A DNA stretch of 64,000 nucleotides, taken from contig JACKCG010000001.1 of NCBI GenBank assembly GCA_020634135.1, forward strand, positions 620,001 to 684,000, written 5' to 3'. A program made the position numbers and the translations under genes. Below, piece after piece: positions 43,824-52,849 of the stretch (positions are counted from its first letter, which is position 1; each line of letters opens with the position of its first letter). This stretch comes from Anaerolineaceae bacterium (GTDB taxonomy: Bacteria > Chloroflexota > Anaerolineae > Aggregatilineales > Phototrophicaceae). The notes under the pieces are model-generated. The model worked only from the letters and a program-made list of their open reading frames with translations, ran no database searches and was not told the origin of the DNA.

Positions 43824-45416
43824 TTGACAGCGAAATCCATATCTCAGCAATACCTGTATCTAGCCGTATTTACCAGCGGCATGACGACACTGGCAGTTGA
43901 ATTGTCAGCATCCCGACTGCTCGGAAGTGTATTCGGCACGAGTAACATCGTGTGGGCAAATGTCATCGGCCTGATTTTACTCTATCTCACGATAGGATAT
44001 TTTATCGGGGGACGCTGGGCGGATCGTTCCCCGTTCCCGGCCACACTCTACCGGATACTCATCTGGGGGGCATTTCTGAGTGCACTTATTCCCCTGGTAG
44101 CACGTCCAATCCTGACTGCTGCCGCCAGCGCAGTTGTTGGCGCACAGGCGGGGCTGGCTGTCGGCTCGTTTCTGGCCGTGCTGATTCTCTTCTCCGTGCC
44201 GGTAACGTTGCTCGGCTGTGTCTCTCCCTTTGCAATCCGACTGGCTGTTACCGATCTGCGCAGCGCCGGGAAAATCTCCGGGCGCATCTATGCGATCAGC
44301 ACACTGGGCAGCCTGCTGGGGACATTCCTGCCGACGCTGTACCTGATACCAGAACTCGGCACCTTCCGCACGTTCTTGCTGTTCGCGGGGCTGCTCTACG
44401 TGGTAGGGTTATTCGGGTTATGGCGCATACAGGGTAGCAAGGCTCTCCTGTGGCTATGGATACCGTTTGTGATTGCCCTGCTCTCTGCCTGGGCGCTCAA
44501 CGGCCCGCTACGTCCACCTACCGCCGGGGCGACACTGCTTTATGAAGACGAAAGCGCCTATAACTATATTCAAGTGCAGCAGGATGGCGCTGGAAACCGC
44601 TACCTGTACCTGAACGAAGGCCAGGGCATCCACAGCCAGTGGAGTCCAGATACGGTTGCCGATGGGCATCGCACCTGGAGCTTCTTCCTGACCGCGCCGT
44701 ACTTCAATAACCCTCCGTACACACCGGATGACATGCATTCACTGGCGATTATCGGGCTGGCCGCTGGAACAATCGCCCGGCAGTATACATCCGTGTATGG
44801 CCTTATCCCGATTGACGGAATTGAAATTGACCCCGGCATTATTGAAGCGGGCATCCGGTACTTTGACATGAATGCGGAACAGATGCCAAATCTGACGGTT
44901 TACGCCGAAGATGGGCGTTACATGCTGGGAAAACTCGGCACCTACAGTGTTATCGCCATTGACGCCTATCGCCCGCCCTATATCCCCTGGCATCTGACAA
45001 CCGTTGAGTTCTTTCAGGAAGTTGCCAATCACCTGGAAATTAACGGCGTGGTCGCCGTGAACGTGGGGCGCACCAACACCGACAGACGGCTAGTGGATGC
45101 GATGACGGCTACCCTGCTGCGAGTGTTTCCCAGCGTCCACGCGATGGACGTGCCGAATTCGTTCAATACGATTCTGGTTGCCACGCGCCAAACCACTTCA
45201 CCGGACAATCTTGCAGCCAATGCAAACGCCGTCGAGCCGGACAGCACCCCCCTGCTCTATGACTCGCTCGTCTGGGGCGTGAACCAACTCACGCCGATTC
45301 ATGCCTCCGACCTCGTATTTACCGATGACCATGCCCCGGTAGAAACACTCGTTGACTCGCTGGTGCTGAATTTCTTATTTGCAGGTGGCGCAGATCAGCT
45401 CGCCAACCCGAATTAG
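43824..45416 (+). CDS. Membrane-anchored spermidine-synthase-like protein
   Basis: This 530-residue protein has an N-terminal half of seven or eight membrane spans (about 10-240) with TLAVELSASRLLGSVFG, FIGGRWADR and AISTLGSLLGTFLPTLYLIP. This is the hydrophobic unit found fused to spermidine-synthase domains in many environmental bacteria. The C-terminal half is a SAM-dependent fold with IIGLAAGTIARQY, IDGIEIDP and AEDGRYML, then VIAIDAYRPPYIPW. Whether it transfers aminopropyl groups is uncertain since the active-site Asp region differs. I chose TTG 43824 after AGAGAA because no ATG precedes the first span; the frame is open further upstream. Confidence 0.83.
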   Translation: MTAKSISQQYLYLAVFTSGMTTLAVELSASRLLGSVFGTSNIVWANVIGLILLYLTIGYFIGGRWADRSPFPATLYRILIWGAFLSALIPLVARPILTAAASAVVGAQAGLAVGSFLAVLILFSVPVTLLGCVSPFAIRLAVTDLRSAGKISGRIYAISTLGSLLGTFLPTLYLIPELGTFRTFLLFAGLLYVVGLFGLWRIQGSKALLWLWIPFVIALLSAWALNGPLRPPTAGATLLYEDESAYNYIQVQQDGAGNRYLYLNEGQGIHSQWSPDTVADGHRTWSFFLTAPYFNNPPYTPDDMHSLAIIGLAAGTIARQYTSVYGLIPIDGIEIDPGIIEAGIRYFDMNAEQMPNLTVYAEDGRYMLGKLGTYSVIAIDAYRPPYIPWHLTTVEFFQEVANHLEINGVVAVNVGRTNTDRRLVDAMTATLLRVFPSVHAMDVPNSFNTILVATRQTTSPDNLAANANAVEPDSTPLLYDSLVWGVNQLTPIHASDLVFTDDHAPVETLVDSLVLNFLFAGGADQLANPN

Positions 45417-45429
45417 TGGGAGTGCAATC

Positions 45430-46134
45430 ATGACCAGCAATCCGCCGCCCCAGGCCTGGCATAATAGTATTCTGAGGGTCATTCGGTGTGGTATCACTCT
45501 GGCGTACCCGGTGCTGCTCACCCTCATCGCTGCCAGATTGGTGATGACTCCCTTATTTCTGCAACTGGAATACAACCGCCCAGGCTTCCCGCCTGATATT
45601 TACGGCTTCACCCGTGAAGACCGGCTTAATTACGCCCCTTACGCCCTGGATTACCTGCTCAATGCAGCGGACATCAGCTATCTGGGAGATCTGCATTTCC
45701 GGGAAGGCGGCGCACTGTTCAATACTAACGAGTTACAGCACATGGAAGATGTCAAGGCACTGACATCGGTTGCGTTTTCAGTCGCATGGATTGCCGGATT
45801 GGGGGCACTTTCCGCGAGCATTCTTTTGCTGTGGAAGCCCGCGACACGTCCCATTTTTCGCAAGGCCTTTCTGCATGGAAGTATCTTGACACTTCTTCTG
45901 ATCGCCGCTATCGTGGTGGCGGCAATTGTGAACTGGGACTATTTCTTCACAGGATTCCACACGCTATTCTTTGAAAGTGGCACCTGGCGCTTCGCTTATT
46001 CTGACACACTCATCCGTCTATTTCCTGAGCAGTTCTGGTTTGATGCCGCGCTCACGATTGGCGGGCTAGTGGTGTGCAGTGCGCTGCTGACGCTGGCGTT
46101 CAACCGGCGGTGGCGGAGCAACCGTGACATTTGA
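45430..46134 (+). CDS. DUF1461/TIGR01906-type membrane protein
   Basis: This 234-residue protein has one N-terminal span, a long extracytoplasmic loop (about 45-115) with YGFTREDRLNYA and LQHMEDVKAL, then three more spans and the motif WDYFFTGFHTLFFESGTWRF, given here as FHTLFF and GTWRF. These are the hallmarks of the TIGR01906/DUF1461 family, sometimes linked to lipoprotein intramolecular transacylase (Lit). Whether this member is a Lit-type enzyme cannot be decided from sequence alone. ATG 45430 follows GGGAG and is 13 nt after the preceding gene. Confidence 0.82.
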   Translation: MTSNPPPQAWHNSILRVIRCGITLAYPVLLTLIAARLVMTPLFLQLEYNRPGFPPDIYGFTREDRLNYAPYALDYLLNAADISYLGDLHFREGGALFNTNELQHMEDVKALTSVAFSVAWIAGLGALSASILLLWKPATRPIFRKAFLHGSILTLLLIAAIVVAAIVNWDYFFTGFHTLFFESGTWRFAYSDTLIRLFPEQFWFDAALTIGGLVVCSALLTLAFNRRWRSNRDI

Positions 46135-46205
46135 CCTATAACAGTGTTGACTCTTTACTTTGACTCTAAATCGCCCTGGTGTTAATCTTCCTTAGGAGAG
46201 TGACG

Positions 46206-47531
46206 CTGAAGAACTGGCTGGCACGTCAACGTAAGTCATTCACTACCTGGCTTGTTTTTGGCCTGGGAGTTAAACGCTGGCTTTTGCTCATCCTCGTGGG
46301 GATTTTTGCTATCGCTACGGCAATTGCCGACATAATCACCTCAACAATCAGCATCCAGCGTATATCCAGCTTGCCGGCAGGTATAGAGTTTTTCCTGGTT
46401 GCCGGACTCATCGGACTTGGTACAGGTATGGTGGGCATTGGCTTATCTCATCTGACAAAGAACTTCCTCGCGCCATACCGGACACACCAGCAAGGGCGAG
46501 TAATTGATGCGGTTTATGCCCACACGAAACGCCAAAAGGGACTGAAAATCGTTGCGATTGGCGGCGGCACAGGCCTACCATCTGTTCTACGTGGCCTGAA
46601 ACCCTTCACCAGCAATATCACGGCGATTGTCACCGTTGCAGATGATGGCGGCAGTTCCGGCAGGCTACGGCGCGAACTTGGCGTGCTGCCCCCCGGAGAT
46701 CTCCGTAACAATATCGCGGCACTGGCTGATGATGAGAATTTGATGACACACCTGTTTCAGTACCGGTTTGCCTCTGGTGATCTGGGTGGTCATGCCTTTG
46801 GCAATCTGTTCATCAGCGCATTGGCGGGTGTAACCGGCAGTATCGAAACCGCATTGGTAGAAACAGCCCGCGTACTGAATATTCAGGGCCGTGTGCTGCC
46901 AGCAACGTTGGAAGATGTAAACCTGGTCGCAGATGTGCGGTTGCCCGGAGAAAACCAACTGATTACAGTACACGGAGAATCGCAAATCAGCGAGGCGGGT
47001 GGATATATCGAAGAGATGCGTCTCAGTCCGACCAATATCGTTGCCTACAATGAAAGCGTTGAGGCCATCCTCGCGGCGGATTTGATTGTAATCGGACCAG
47101 GCAGCTTGTTTACCAGCATTCTACCCAACCTGCTGGTACAGGATATCGCCGAAGCACTGCGTGCGACCCGTGCCTATACAGTGTATGTCTGTAATGTCGC
47201 CACGCAGCCAGGCGAAACGGAAGGATTCACGGTTGCCGAGCATGTTCTTGCGCTGGAAAAACACGTTGGACGTGGTGTATTCAAAGCGGCGCTGGCGAAT
47301 AATGTCTATCCCGTACTCAACGCTGGCGACAACACCCATTATGTACCGCCCGCGCCAGAGCATCATGAGATTTTGCAGCGTTACGAAATTCGCTACACCG
47401 ACCTGACCGACACTGAACGCCCCTGGCGACACGATCCACAAAAGCTGGCGGGCGCTATCATTCAGCTTGCTACCGAAGAACGATCAGGTCTGGCCGTGAG
47501 CAGAAAACCCATTTCCGAAATCACGGTCTGA
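46206..47531 (+). CDS. yvcK: YvcK-family gluconeogenesis factor, probable CTG start
   Basis: The roughly 441-residue protein is a CofD-like (UPF0052) member: KIVAIGGGTGLPSVLRGL, VTVADDGGSSGRLR, GDLRNNIAAL and GGHAFGNLFISAL. Unlike the usual 310-residue YvcK, it carries two N-terminal membrane spans (about 20-85). YvcK proteins bind UDP-GlcNAc and influence carbon and cell-wall metabolism. The only ribosome site, AGGAG (46194-46198), is 7 nt before an in-frame CTG at 46206. GTG 46200 is too close and GTG 46179 lies upstream of it, so a CTG start is favoured but not proven. It precedes the glycolytic operon. Confidence 0.85.
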   Translation: MKNWLARQRKSFTTWLVFGLGVKRWLLLILVGIFAIATAIADIITSTISIQRISSLPAGIEFFLVAGLIGLGTGMVGIGLSHLTKNFLAPYRTHQQGRVIDAVYAHTKRQKGLKIVAIGGGTGLPSVLRGLKPFTSNITAIVTVADDGGSSGRLRRELGVLPPGDLRNNIAALADDENLMTHLFQYRFASGDLGGHAFGNLFISALAGVTGSIETALVETARVLNIQGRVLPATLEDVNLVADVRLPGENQLITVHGESQISEAGGYIEEMRLSPTNIVAYNESVEAILAADLIVIGPGSLFTSILPNLLVQDIAEALRATRAYTVYVCNVATQPGETEGFTVAEHVLALEKHVGRGVFKAALANNVYPVLNAGDNTHYVPPAPEHHEILQRYEIRYTDLTDTERPWRHDPQKLAGAIIQLATEERSGLAVSRKPISEITV

Positions 47532-47614
47532 TTCAATCTGTCGAAACAGTTCAAAACACGTTAGGATAGCAGCGCACAACGCGCTGATACAAGTATCTAG
47601 ACAAGGAGTATATC

Positions 47615-48625
47615 ATGGCAATTCGTGTAGGTATCAATGGGTTCGGACGCATTGGCCGTCAGGTTCTGCGGGCACTCCGTGAATATTATCCAAATGACGT
47701 CGATGTGGTGGCGTTCAACGATCTGGGCAACCTGGAGACAATGGCCCACCTGTTCCGTTATGACTCCAACTATGGCCGTTATGAAGGCAGCGTGGAAGTC
47801 AAAGATGGCAACCTTATCGTGGATGGTGACGTCATTAAGGCGCTGGCGGAAAAAGACCCCGCCACCCTGCCCTGGAAGGAACTAGGTGTAGATGTTGTGA
47901 TCGAAAGCACCGGGCGCTTCACCGACCGCGAGTCGGCCTCCAAGCACCTGGCGGCAGGCGCGAAGAAGGTCATCATTTCCGCCCCTGCGAAGAACGAAGA
48001 CATCACCATCTGCCTGGGTGTTAACGAAGATGCCTACGACCCGGCCAATCATAACATCATCTCTAACGCCTCCTGCACCACCAACTGTCTGGCACCAGCG
48101 GCGAAGGTGATTAACGATCAATACAAGATCGTGCGTGGCCTGATGACCACGATTCACAGCTATACCAACGACCAGAACATCCTCGACCTGCCGCACAAGG
48201 ACTTGCGCCGCGCCCGTGCTGCCGCACTCAATATGATCCCCACCACCACAGGTGCAGCGAAGGCTGTCGCACTGGTGATCCCCGACCTGAAGGGCAAGTT
48301 CGATGGTTATGCCGTCCGCGTACCAACTCCTACCGTCTCCCTGGTGGACTTCGTGGCTGAGGTTGAAACCGGCACGACCAAAGAAGAGATGATCGCGGCT
48401 TTTGAAGAAGCGGCCAACGGCAAGATGAAGGGCATCCTGGGTGTTTCACACGAGCCACTGGTTTCCGGTGACTTCAAGGGGGATCGCCGCTCCAGCATTA
48501 TTGACGTAGGGTCGTGCCAGGTAATGGGCGGCAACATGGTGAAAGTTGTCACCTGGTATGACAACGAATGGGGTTATGCCAGCCGCGTCGCTGACCTGAT
48601 TATCCTGGTTGGCGGCAAGCTATAG
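47615..48625 (+). CDS. gap: Glyceraldehyde-3-phosphate dehydrogenase, type I
   Basis: This 336-residue NAD-dependent enzyme has INGFGRIGRQVLRAL and active-site Cys in SNASCTTNCLAP, followed by HSYTNDQ and the terminal WYDNEWGYASR. It interconverts glyceraldehyde-3-phosphate and 1,3-bisphosphoglycerate. The ATG follows AAGGAG at 47604. It is followed by pgk and tpiA, giving the classic lower-glycolysis order. A hairpin separates it from pgk. Confidence 0.98.
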   Translation: MAIRVGINGFGRIGRQVLRALREYYPNDVDVVAFNDLGNLETMAHLFRYDSNYGRYEGSVEVKDGNLIVDGDVIKALAEKDPATLPWKELGVDVVIESTGRFTDRESASKHLAAGAKKVIISAPAKNEDITICLGVNEDAYDPANHNIISNASCTTNCLAPAAKVINDQYKIVRGLMTTIHSYTNDQNILDLPHKDLRRARAAALNMIPTTTGAAKAVALVIPDLKGKFDGYAVRVPTPTVSLVDFVAEVETGTTKEEMIAAFEEAANGKMKGILGVSHEPLVSGDFKGDRRSSIIDVGSCQVMGGNMVKVVTWYDNEWGYASRVADLIILVGGKL

Positions 48626-48648
48626 GCCCGGCCAAGTAGTTACTTATT

Positions 48649-48677
48649 GAGGCGAGGTTATCAGACCTCGCCTCTTT
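48649..48677 (+). terminator. Hairpin between gap and pgk
   Basis: GAGGCGAGGT (48649-48658) pairs perfectly with ACCTCGCCTC (48665-48674) across a 6-nt loop, followed by only three T. It could partly terminate or stabilise gap mRNA so that gap exceeds pgk and tpiA, as in other bacteria. Confidence 0.6.
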
Positions 48678-48694
48678 CAAAATGGAGAACAAAC

Positions 48695-49882
48695 ATGAAC
48701 AAAATGACTGTTCGTGATGCAGCTTTCGGTGGCAAGCGTGTCCTGGTGCGGGTGGATTTCAATGTGCCACTGGACGGCACAACGATTACTGACGATACCC
48801 GTATCCGGGCTGCTGTACCAACCCTGAAATACATCCTGGATCAGAAACCACGTTCGGTGATATTGATGTCTCACCTGGGACGCCCGAAAGGTGAACCCAA
48901 TCCCAAATACTCACTTGCCCCGGTAGCTCCAGCCCTGGCCGCTTTGCTCGGTCAGGATGTCCAGTTTGCCAATGATTGTGTGGGCGAAACAGCGGAAACA
49001 GCCGCGGCCAATCTCCCCCAGGGCGGCGTACTGCTGTTAGAGAATACCCGTTATTACAAGGGCGAAGAGAAAAACGACCCGGAACTCGCCGGAAAAATGG
49101 CAAAACTGGGTGACATTTTCGTAAATGATGCTTTCGGGACCGCGCATCGCGCCCATGCTTCGAATGTTGGCGTTTCATCGCACCTTCTCGCCGTTGCCGG
49201 GCTGTTGATGGAAAAAGAAATTGACTATCTGGCAACTGCACTGGAAGCGCCAAAGCGGCCATTTGTCGCTATTCTGGGCGGGGCGAAGGTATCCGATAAG
49301 ATTGCTGTGATTGAAGCTCTGCTGGACAAAGTAGACCGTCTGCTGATCGGTGGCGGCATGGCAAACACATTCCTCCAGGCACAGGGAATCTCGATGGGTA
49401 AATCCCTGGTAGAGGCCGACGCCCTTGATACGGCCCGGAGTCTGCTGGGCAAAGGCGGCAAAAAACTGGTGCTGCCAGTAGATGCTGTTATTGGCGACGC
49501 TTTCCAGAATGACGCCCATACTCAGGTTATCGCAGTTGAGGGTGGTATCCCCGATGCGTGGTCTATGTATGATATTGGCCCCAAGACAGTCGAACTGTTC
49601 GGTAAACACCTTCATGGCGCAAAAACGGTTGTTTGGAACGGGCCGATGGGCGTTTTCGAGATGAGCAGCTTCGCTAAAGGCACGAATCTGATCGCGCAGC
49701 TATTAGCGGACGAAACCCGTCATGGCGCAATCACGATTATTGGCGGCGGCGACTCGGCAGCCGCAATCGAAAATTCCGGTCTGACCAACCAGATAACCCA
49801 TATCTCCACCGGCGGCGGCGCCAGCCTGGAAATGCTGGAAGGCAAAACCCTGCCCGGTGTTATCGCCTTAAAAGACAAGTAA
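48695..49882 (+). CDS. pgk: Phosphoglycerate kinase
   Basis: The 395-residue protein has the substrate loop RVDFNVPLD, SHLGRPKG, NDAFGTAHRAHAS, the hinge and the nucleotide loop GGGDSAAAIE, ending STGGGASLEMLEGK. It transfers phosphate from 1,3-bisphosphoglycerate to ADP. ATG 48695 is preceded by GGAG; the longer frame includes the hairpin and is unlikely. The GGGDS in place of the usual GGGDT is a minor change. tpiA follows after 10 nt. Confidence 0.98.
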   Translation: MNKMTVRDAAFGGKRVLVRVDFNVPLDGTTITDDTRIRAAVPTLKYILDQKPRSVILMSHLGRPKGEPNPKYSLAPVAPALAALLGQDVQFANDCVGETAETAAANLPQGGVLLLENTRYYKGEEKNDPELAGKMAKLGDIFVNDAFGTAHRAHASNVGVSSHLLAVAGLLMEKEIDYLATALEAPKRPFVAILGGAKVSDKIAVIEALLDKVDRLLIGGGMANTFLQAQGISMGKSLVEADALDTARSLLGKGGKKLVLPVDAVIGDAFQNDAHTQVIAVEGGIPDAWSMYDIGPKTVELFGKHLHGAKTVVWNGPMGVFEMSSFAKGTNLIAQLLADETRHGAITIIGGGDSAAAIENSGLTNQITHISTGGGASLEMLEGKTLPGVIALKDK

Positions 49883-49892
49883 GGATAGCCTC

Positions 49893-50663
49893 ATGCGCAA
49901 ACCAATCATCGCCGGGAACTGGAAAATGTTCAAAACTCTGTCCGAATCCGTTGAATTCGTACAGGCACTCGCTCCTCGGCTTGCGTCATTCACCTCCGTT
50001 GAACGGGTGGTTTGCCCGACTTATATCGCGCTGGCAGCCGTAGCGGATGCTCTGAAAGGCACAGATGTTCTCGTCGGTGCGCAGAGTATCCACTGGGAGG
50101 CCCAAGGCGCATTCACCTCGCAAATCGCGCCCACAATGCTCCAGGGGGTGGCGGAATATGTCATCATCGGTCACTCGGAATGCCGCGCTTACCTGAATGA
50201 GACTGACGAGACCGTAAACAAGAAAGTGAAAGCCGCACTGGCCTATGGTTTAAAGCCTATTGTTGCGGTGGGTGAAAGCCTGGCACAGAATGAAGCTGGA
50301 GAAACCGAACAGTTTGTCGGCGGACAGGTACGCGCCGCGCTTGCAGGCGTGGATGCCGCCAATATGGCAAACATTGTCATGGCCTATGAACCCATCTGGG
50401 CAATCGGCACCGGCAAGAATGCAAGCGGCGAGATTGCCAACAGTATCATTGGCGGCACGATTCGTGCTACACTGGCAGAGTTATACGGAAATACCATCGC
50501 CCAGACCGTCCGTATTCAATATGGCGGCAGCGTCAAACCGGACAACATGGCCGAATATATGAGCCAACCCGATATTGACGGCGCATTGGTCGGTGGAGCT
50601 TCACTCAAGGTGGACGACTTCACGAAACTTGTAGAGGCGGCAGCACAAGCCAAAGGAGGCTAA
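49893..50663 (+). CDS. tpiA: Triosephosphate isomerase
   Basis: The 256-residue TIM barrel has Lys in GNWKMFK, His in IIGHSECR, catalytic Glu in AYEPIWAIGTGK, and the phosphate loop IQYGGSVKP. It interconverts dihydroxyacetone phosphate and glyceraldehyde-3-phosphate. It is preceded by AAGGAT and by pgk. Its last codons AAA GGA GGC also form a ribosome site for the next gene. Confidence 0.98.
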   Translation: MRKPIIAGNWKMFKTLSESVEFVQALAPRLASFTSVERVVCPTYIALAAVADALKGTDVLVGAQSIHWEAQGAFTSQIAPTMLQGVAEYVIIGHSECRAYLNETDETVNKKVKAALAYGLKPIVAVGESLAQNEAGETEQFVGGQVRAALAGVDAANMANIVMAYEPIWAIGTGKNASGEIANSIIGGTIRATLAELYGNTIAQTVRIQYGGSVKPDNMAEYMSQPDIDGALVGGASLKVDDFTKLVEAAAQAKGG

Positions 50664-50665
50664 AG

Positions 50666-51772
50666 CTGCTCGAAATTCAGCTTCTTACTCCCTGGCTGTT
50701 GGTTGCCGGATTGCTTTACACCCTGCGCCGGTTACAGGTCTGGCTACACCAGCACATTTTCAAAGTCGGATGGTTGGTTTTGAAAAAATACGAAACCACC
50801 ACCATCCTCTACTATGCCTTCTTCCTGCCGGGGGTTTTCCTCTACGAACTCAGCTATTGGTTGATGGCCGGTTTGCTCAATGTTCGGGCAGACCGGGCCA
50901 TCGTCTGGCCGGAAAAACAGGAAATCGGCGAGCTGAAACTCAATTTTGTACAGCTTGCGCCCAAAGCTGGTCAACTGCGCACCGCGATCATCACCATAAC
51001 CCCATTCATCACCGGCCTGCTACTGGTTTCGGTTATCTCTAACAACATCCTGAATGTGCAGGAGTTCCTCAGTCTGCTGAATGACGGCTACCTTGTAGAC
51101 TTGACAGCGGCGATTAACCAGTTCACTTCGGCTCAGGATTTCTGGTTATGGCTGTATATCACTTTCACTATCAGTAACACATCCATGCCCAGCATGAAAG
51201 ACCTGCACGGCCTGCGGGGTGTCATAATTGCCGGTGCGGTTGTTGTGGTCATCCTGTTCATGTTGGGGATTGGCAACCAGGCAATTGTCACATTCCTGGC
51301 CGGAACTGTTACCGATGTGCTGAATAATCTGGCGGGAATCCTCACGGTGATTATCGGTATTAACCTGTTTATGGTGGCCGTTCTGGGAACTATTGAAGCC
51401 GTCATTGAACGCATCACCGGGGATAGCGCCACATTCGAGAACGGCAAGATGGTCACGATGAGCCGGGTAGAAATGCTGGAAAAGCGCGCCAAAGACCGCG
51501 AGAAAGCCGCCCGGCGGGGAAAGGTGGCAGCAGCAGCACAGCTAACCATCTATCAGTTTCCGCTACCCGTCCCGGGTCCCCCCGGTAAGGAAGCGCCAAC
51601 CCCCGCCTTCGAAATCACCCGTGAACCGGGCGCGCTACCGAGTGCCGCACCCCCTGCCCGTGCTGAGCCATCCGTAATTTCCGGCTCAGCTGCCGGAGTG
51701 ACAAACGCCCGCCCATTTGCATCGCCATTTGCTGCGTCTCCTGGCGATGAGACAGACGAGAGTGAAGACTAG
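50666..51772 (+). CDS. Hypothetical membrane protein, probable CTG start
   Basis: This is a roughly 368-residue protein with an amphipathic or spanning N-terminus, several further spans (about 45-70, 105-130, 155-175, 195-235 and 240-262), then a cytoplasmic coiled segment (about 275-305) rich in Arg, Lys and Glu and a Pro/Ala-rich tail ending in acidic residues. No family name comes to mind; proteins with a P-x-x-D-x-x-G metalloprotease-like loop can look similar, and TSMPSMKDLHG here deserves comparison. TTG 50699 has no ribosome site. In-frame CTG 50666 has AAAGGAGG 6 nt upstream and completes the first hydrophobic segment. Confidence 0.7.
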   Translation: MLEIQLLTPWLLVAGLLYTLRRLQVWLHQHIFKVGWLVLKKYETTTILYYAFFLPGVFLYELSYWLMAGLLNVRADRAIVWPEKQEIGELKLNFVQLAPKAGQLRTAIITITPFITGLLLVSVISNNILNVQEFLSLLNDGYLVDLTAAINQFTSAQDFWLWLYITFTISNTSMPSMKDLHGLRGVIIAGAVVVVILFMLGIGNQAIVTFLAGTVTDVLNNLAGILTVIIGINLFMVAVLGTIEAVIERITGDSATFENGKMVTMSRVEMLEKRAKDREKAARRGKVAAAAQLTIYQFPLPVPGPPGKEAPTPAFEITREPGALPSAAPPARAEPSVISGSAAGVTNARPFASPFAASPGDETDESED

Positions 51773-52830
51773 GATGATTGCGATTCTGCCCGGCGCAAAT
51801 GGGCTACCAGAGCGAAACCCGCCGCAATCAGTGCCAGCATAATGCCAAGCGCCGCAAACTTAAAAAGACGGCTTTCCGTAATGAGGGTCAGGACACCAAA
51901 CACGGCACAAAAGAAGTAATAAGCCAGCACAATCTGACGCTGGCTGAATCCCATATCCTGCAACCGAAAGTGAATGTGTCCACGATCCCCGACAAAAGGA
52001 TTACGGCCTTTACGAATGCGATTCGTGGCCTGCCAGGCCACGTCCATCAGCGGCAGCCCCATCACGAGCAAGATAGCGGCCATTTTCGCACCGCCGATGA
52101 TGCTGAGCGTACCCAGGGCATACCCCAAAAAGTATGCCCCGCCACCCATAAAAATACGTGCTGGATTAAAGTTGTGCAGAACAAATCCGAGCGAAGCACC
52201 CATCAGGGCCAACGGCAGCAGGCTGACGCTGGTCTGTGCTGGCTGCACGATAAAAGCACTGTTAATGAACAGCATTGTCCCAGCGATAAATGCCACTCCC
52301 CCAGCAAGGCCATCCAGCCCATCAAGGAAGTTCACAGTATTCATCATGCCCACCAACCAGAACAGGCTCAACGAAACTGTGACAATGTGCGGCCAGGCAT
52401 CGGTCTGCTGCCCGGTAAAGGGATTGTTGAACATCTCAATGAAGATTTGGAAAGCAATCGCAATACCCGCCGCGAGGAACTGTCCCAGAAAGAGCGGAAG
52501 GGCTGAGAAATTAAAGAGGTCATCCAGCAAACCAATGATGAAAATTACGATACCACCCAGTATGAACCCGACCAGGCGTATGACTTCATAAGGGTCGAGG
52601 CGTTCCACGGGAAGAATCTGCGCGACCAGCACCGCAATCATCAGCCCGCCAAAGAGCGCTGCGCCGCCCATTTTGGAAACGCGGCGCCGGTCAGCTTCAT
52701 TGATGCGACGGCCACCGAATGAGGCCACAACACCCCAGCGCCGCCCCAAAAAGTCGAACAACGGCACTAAGACCAATGTTACGCTCAATGCCAATGAAAA
52801 GACCAGCACAAACGCACCTATCGCGCTCAT
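51769..52830 (-). CDS. WecA/TagO-like phospho-sugar transferase
   Basis: This is a 353-residue protein with about 11 spans of the MraY/WecA family: the cytoplasmic Asp pair in IGLLDDLFN, NFLDGLDGLAGG, and the His motif HIHFRLQDMGFS. It should transfer GlcNAc-1-phosphate or a similar sugar to undecaprenyl phosphate, starting a surface polymer. The HIHFR pattern and lack of mur/fts neighbours favour WecA/TagO over MraY. It follows upp by 19 nt on the minus strand and its stop overlaps the convergent gene stop by 4 nt. Confidence 0.9.
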   Translation of the reverse strand: MSAIGAFVLVFSLALSVTLVLVPLFDFLGRRWGVVASFGGRRINEADRRRVSKMGGAALFGGLMIAVLVAQILPVERLDPYEVIRLVGFILGGIVIFIIGLLDDLFNFSALPLFLGQFLAAGIAIAFQIFIEMFNNPFTGQQTDAWPHIVTVSLSLFWLVGMMNTVNFLDGLDGLAGGVAFIAGTMLFINSAFIVQPAQTSVSLLPLALMGASLGFVLHNFNPARIFMGGGAYFLGYALGTLSIIGGAKMAAILLVMGLPLMDVAWQATNRIRKGRNPFVGDRGHIHFRLQDMGFSQRQIVLAYYFFCAVFGVLTLITESRLFKFAALGIMLALIAAGFALVAHLRRAESQSS

Positions 52831-52849
52831 ATCGCCTCACCAACCCCGG

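Noticed and set aside
51778..52591. Plus-strand frames of 242 and 205 codons
   Set aside because: Both are antisense to the WecA-like transferase, which has clear family motifs.
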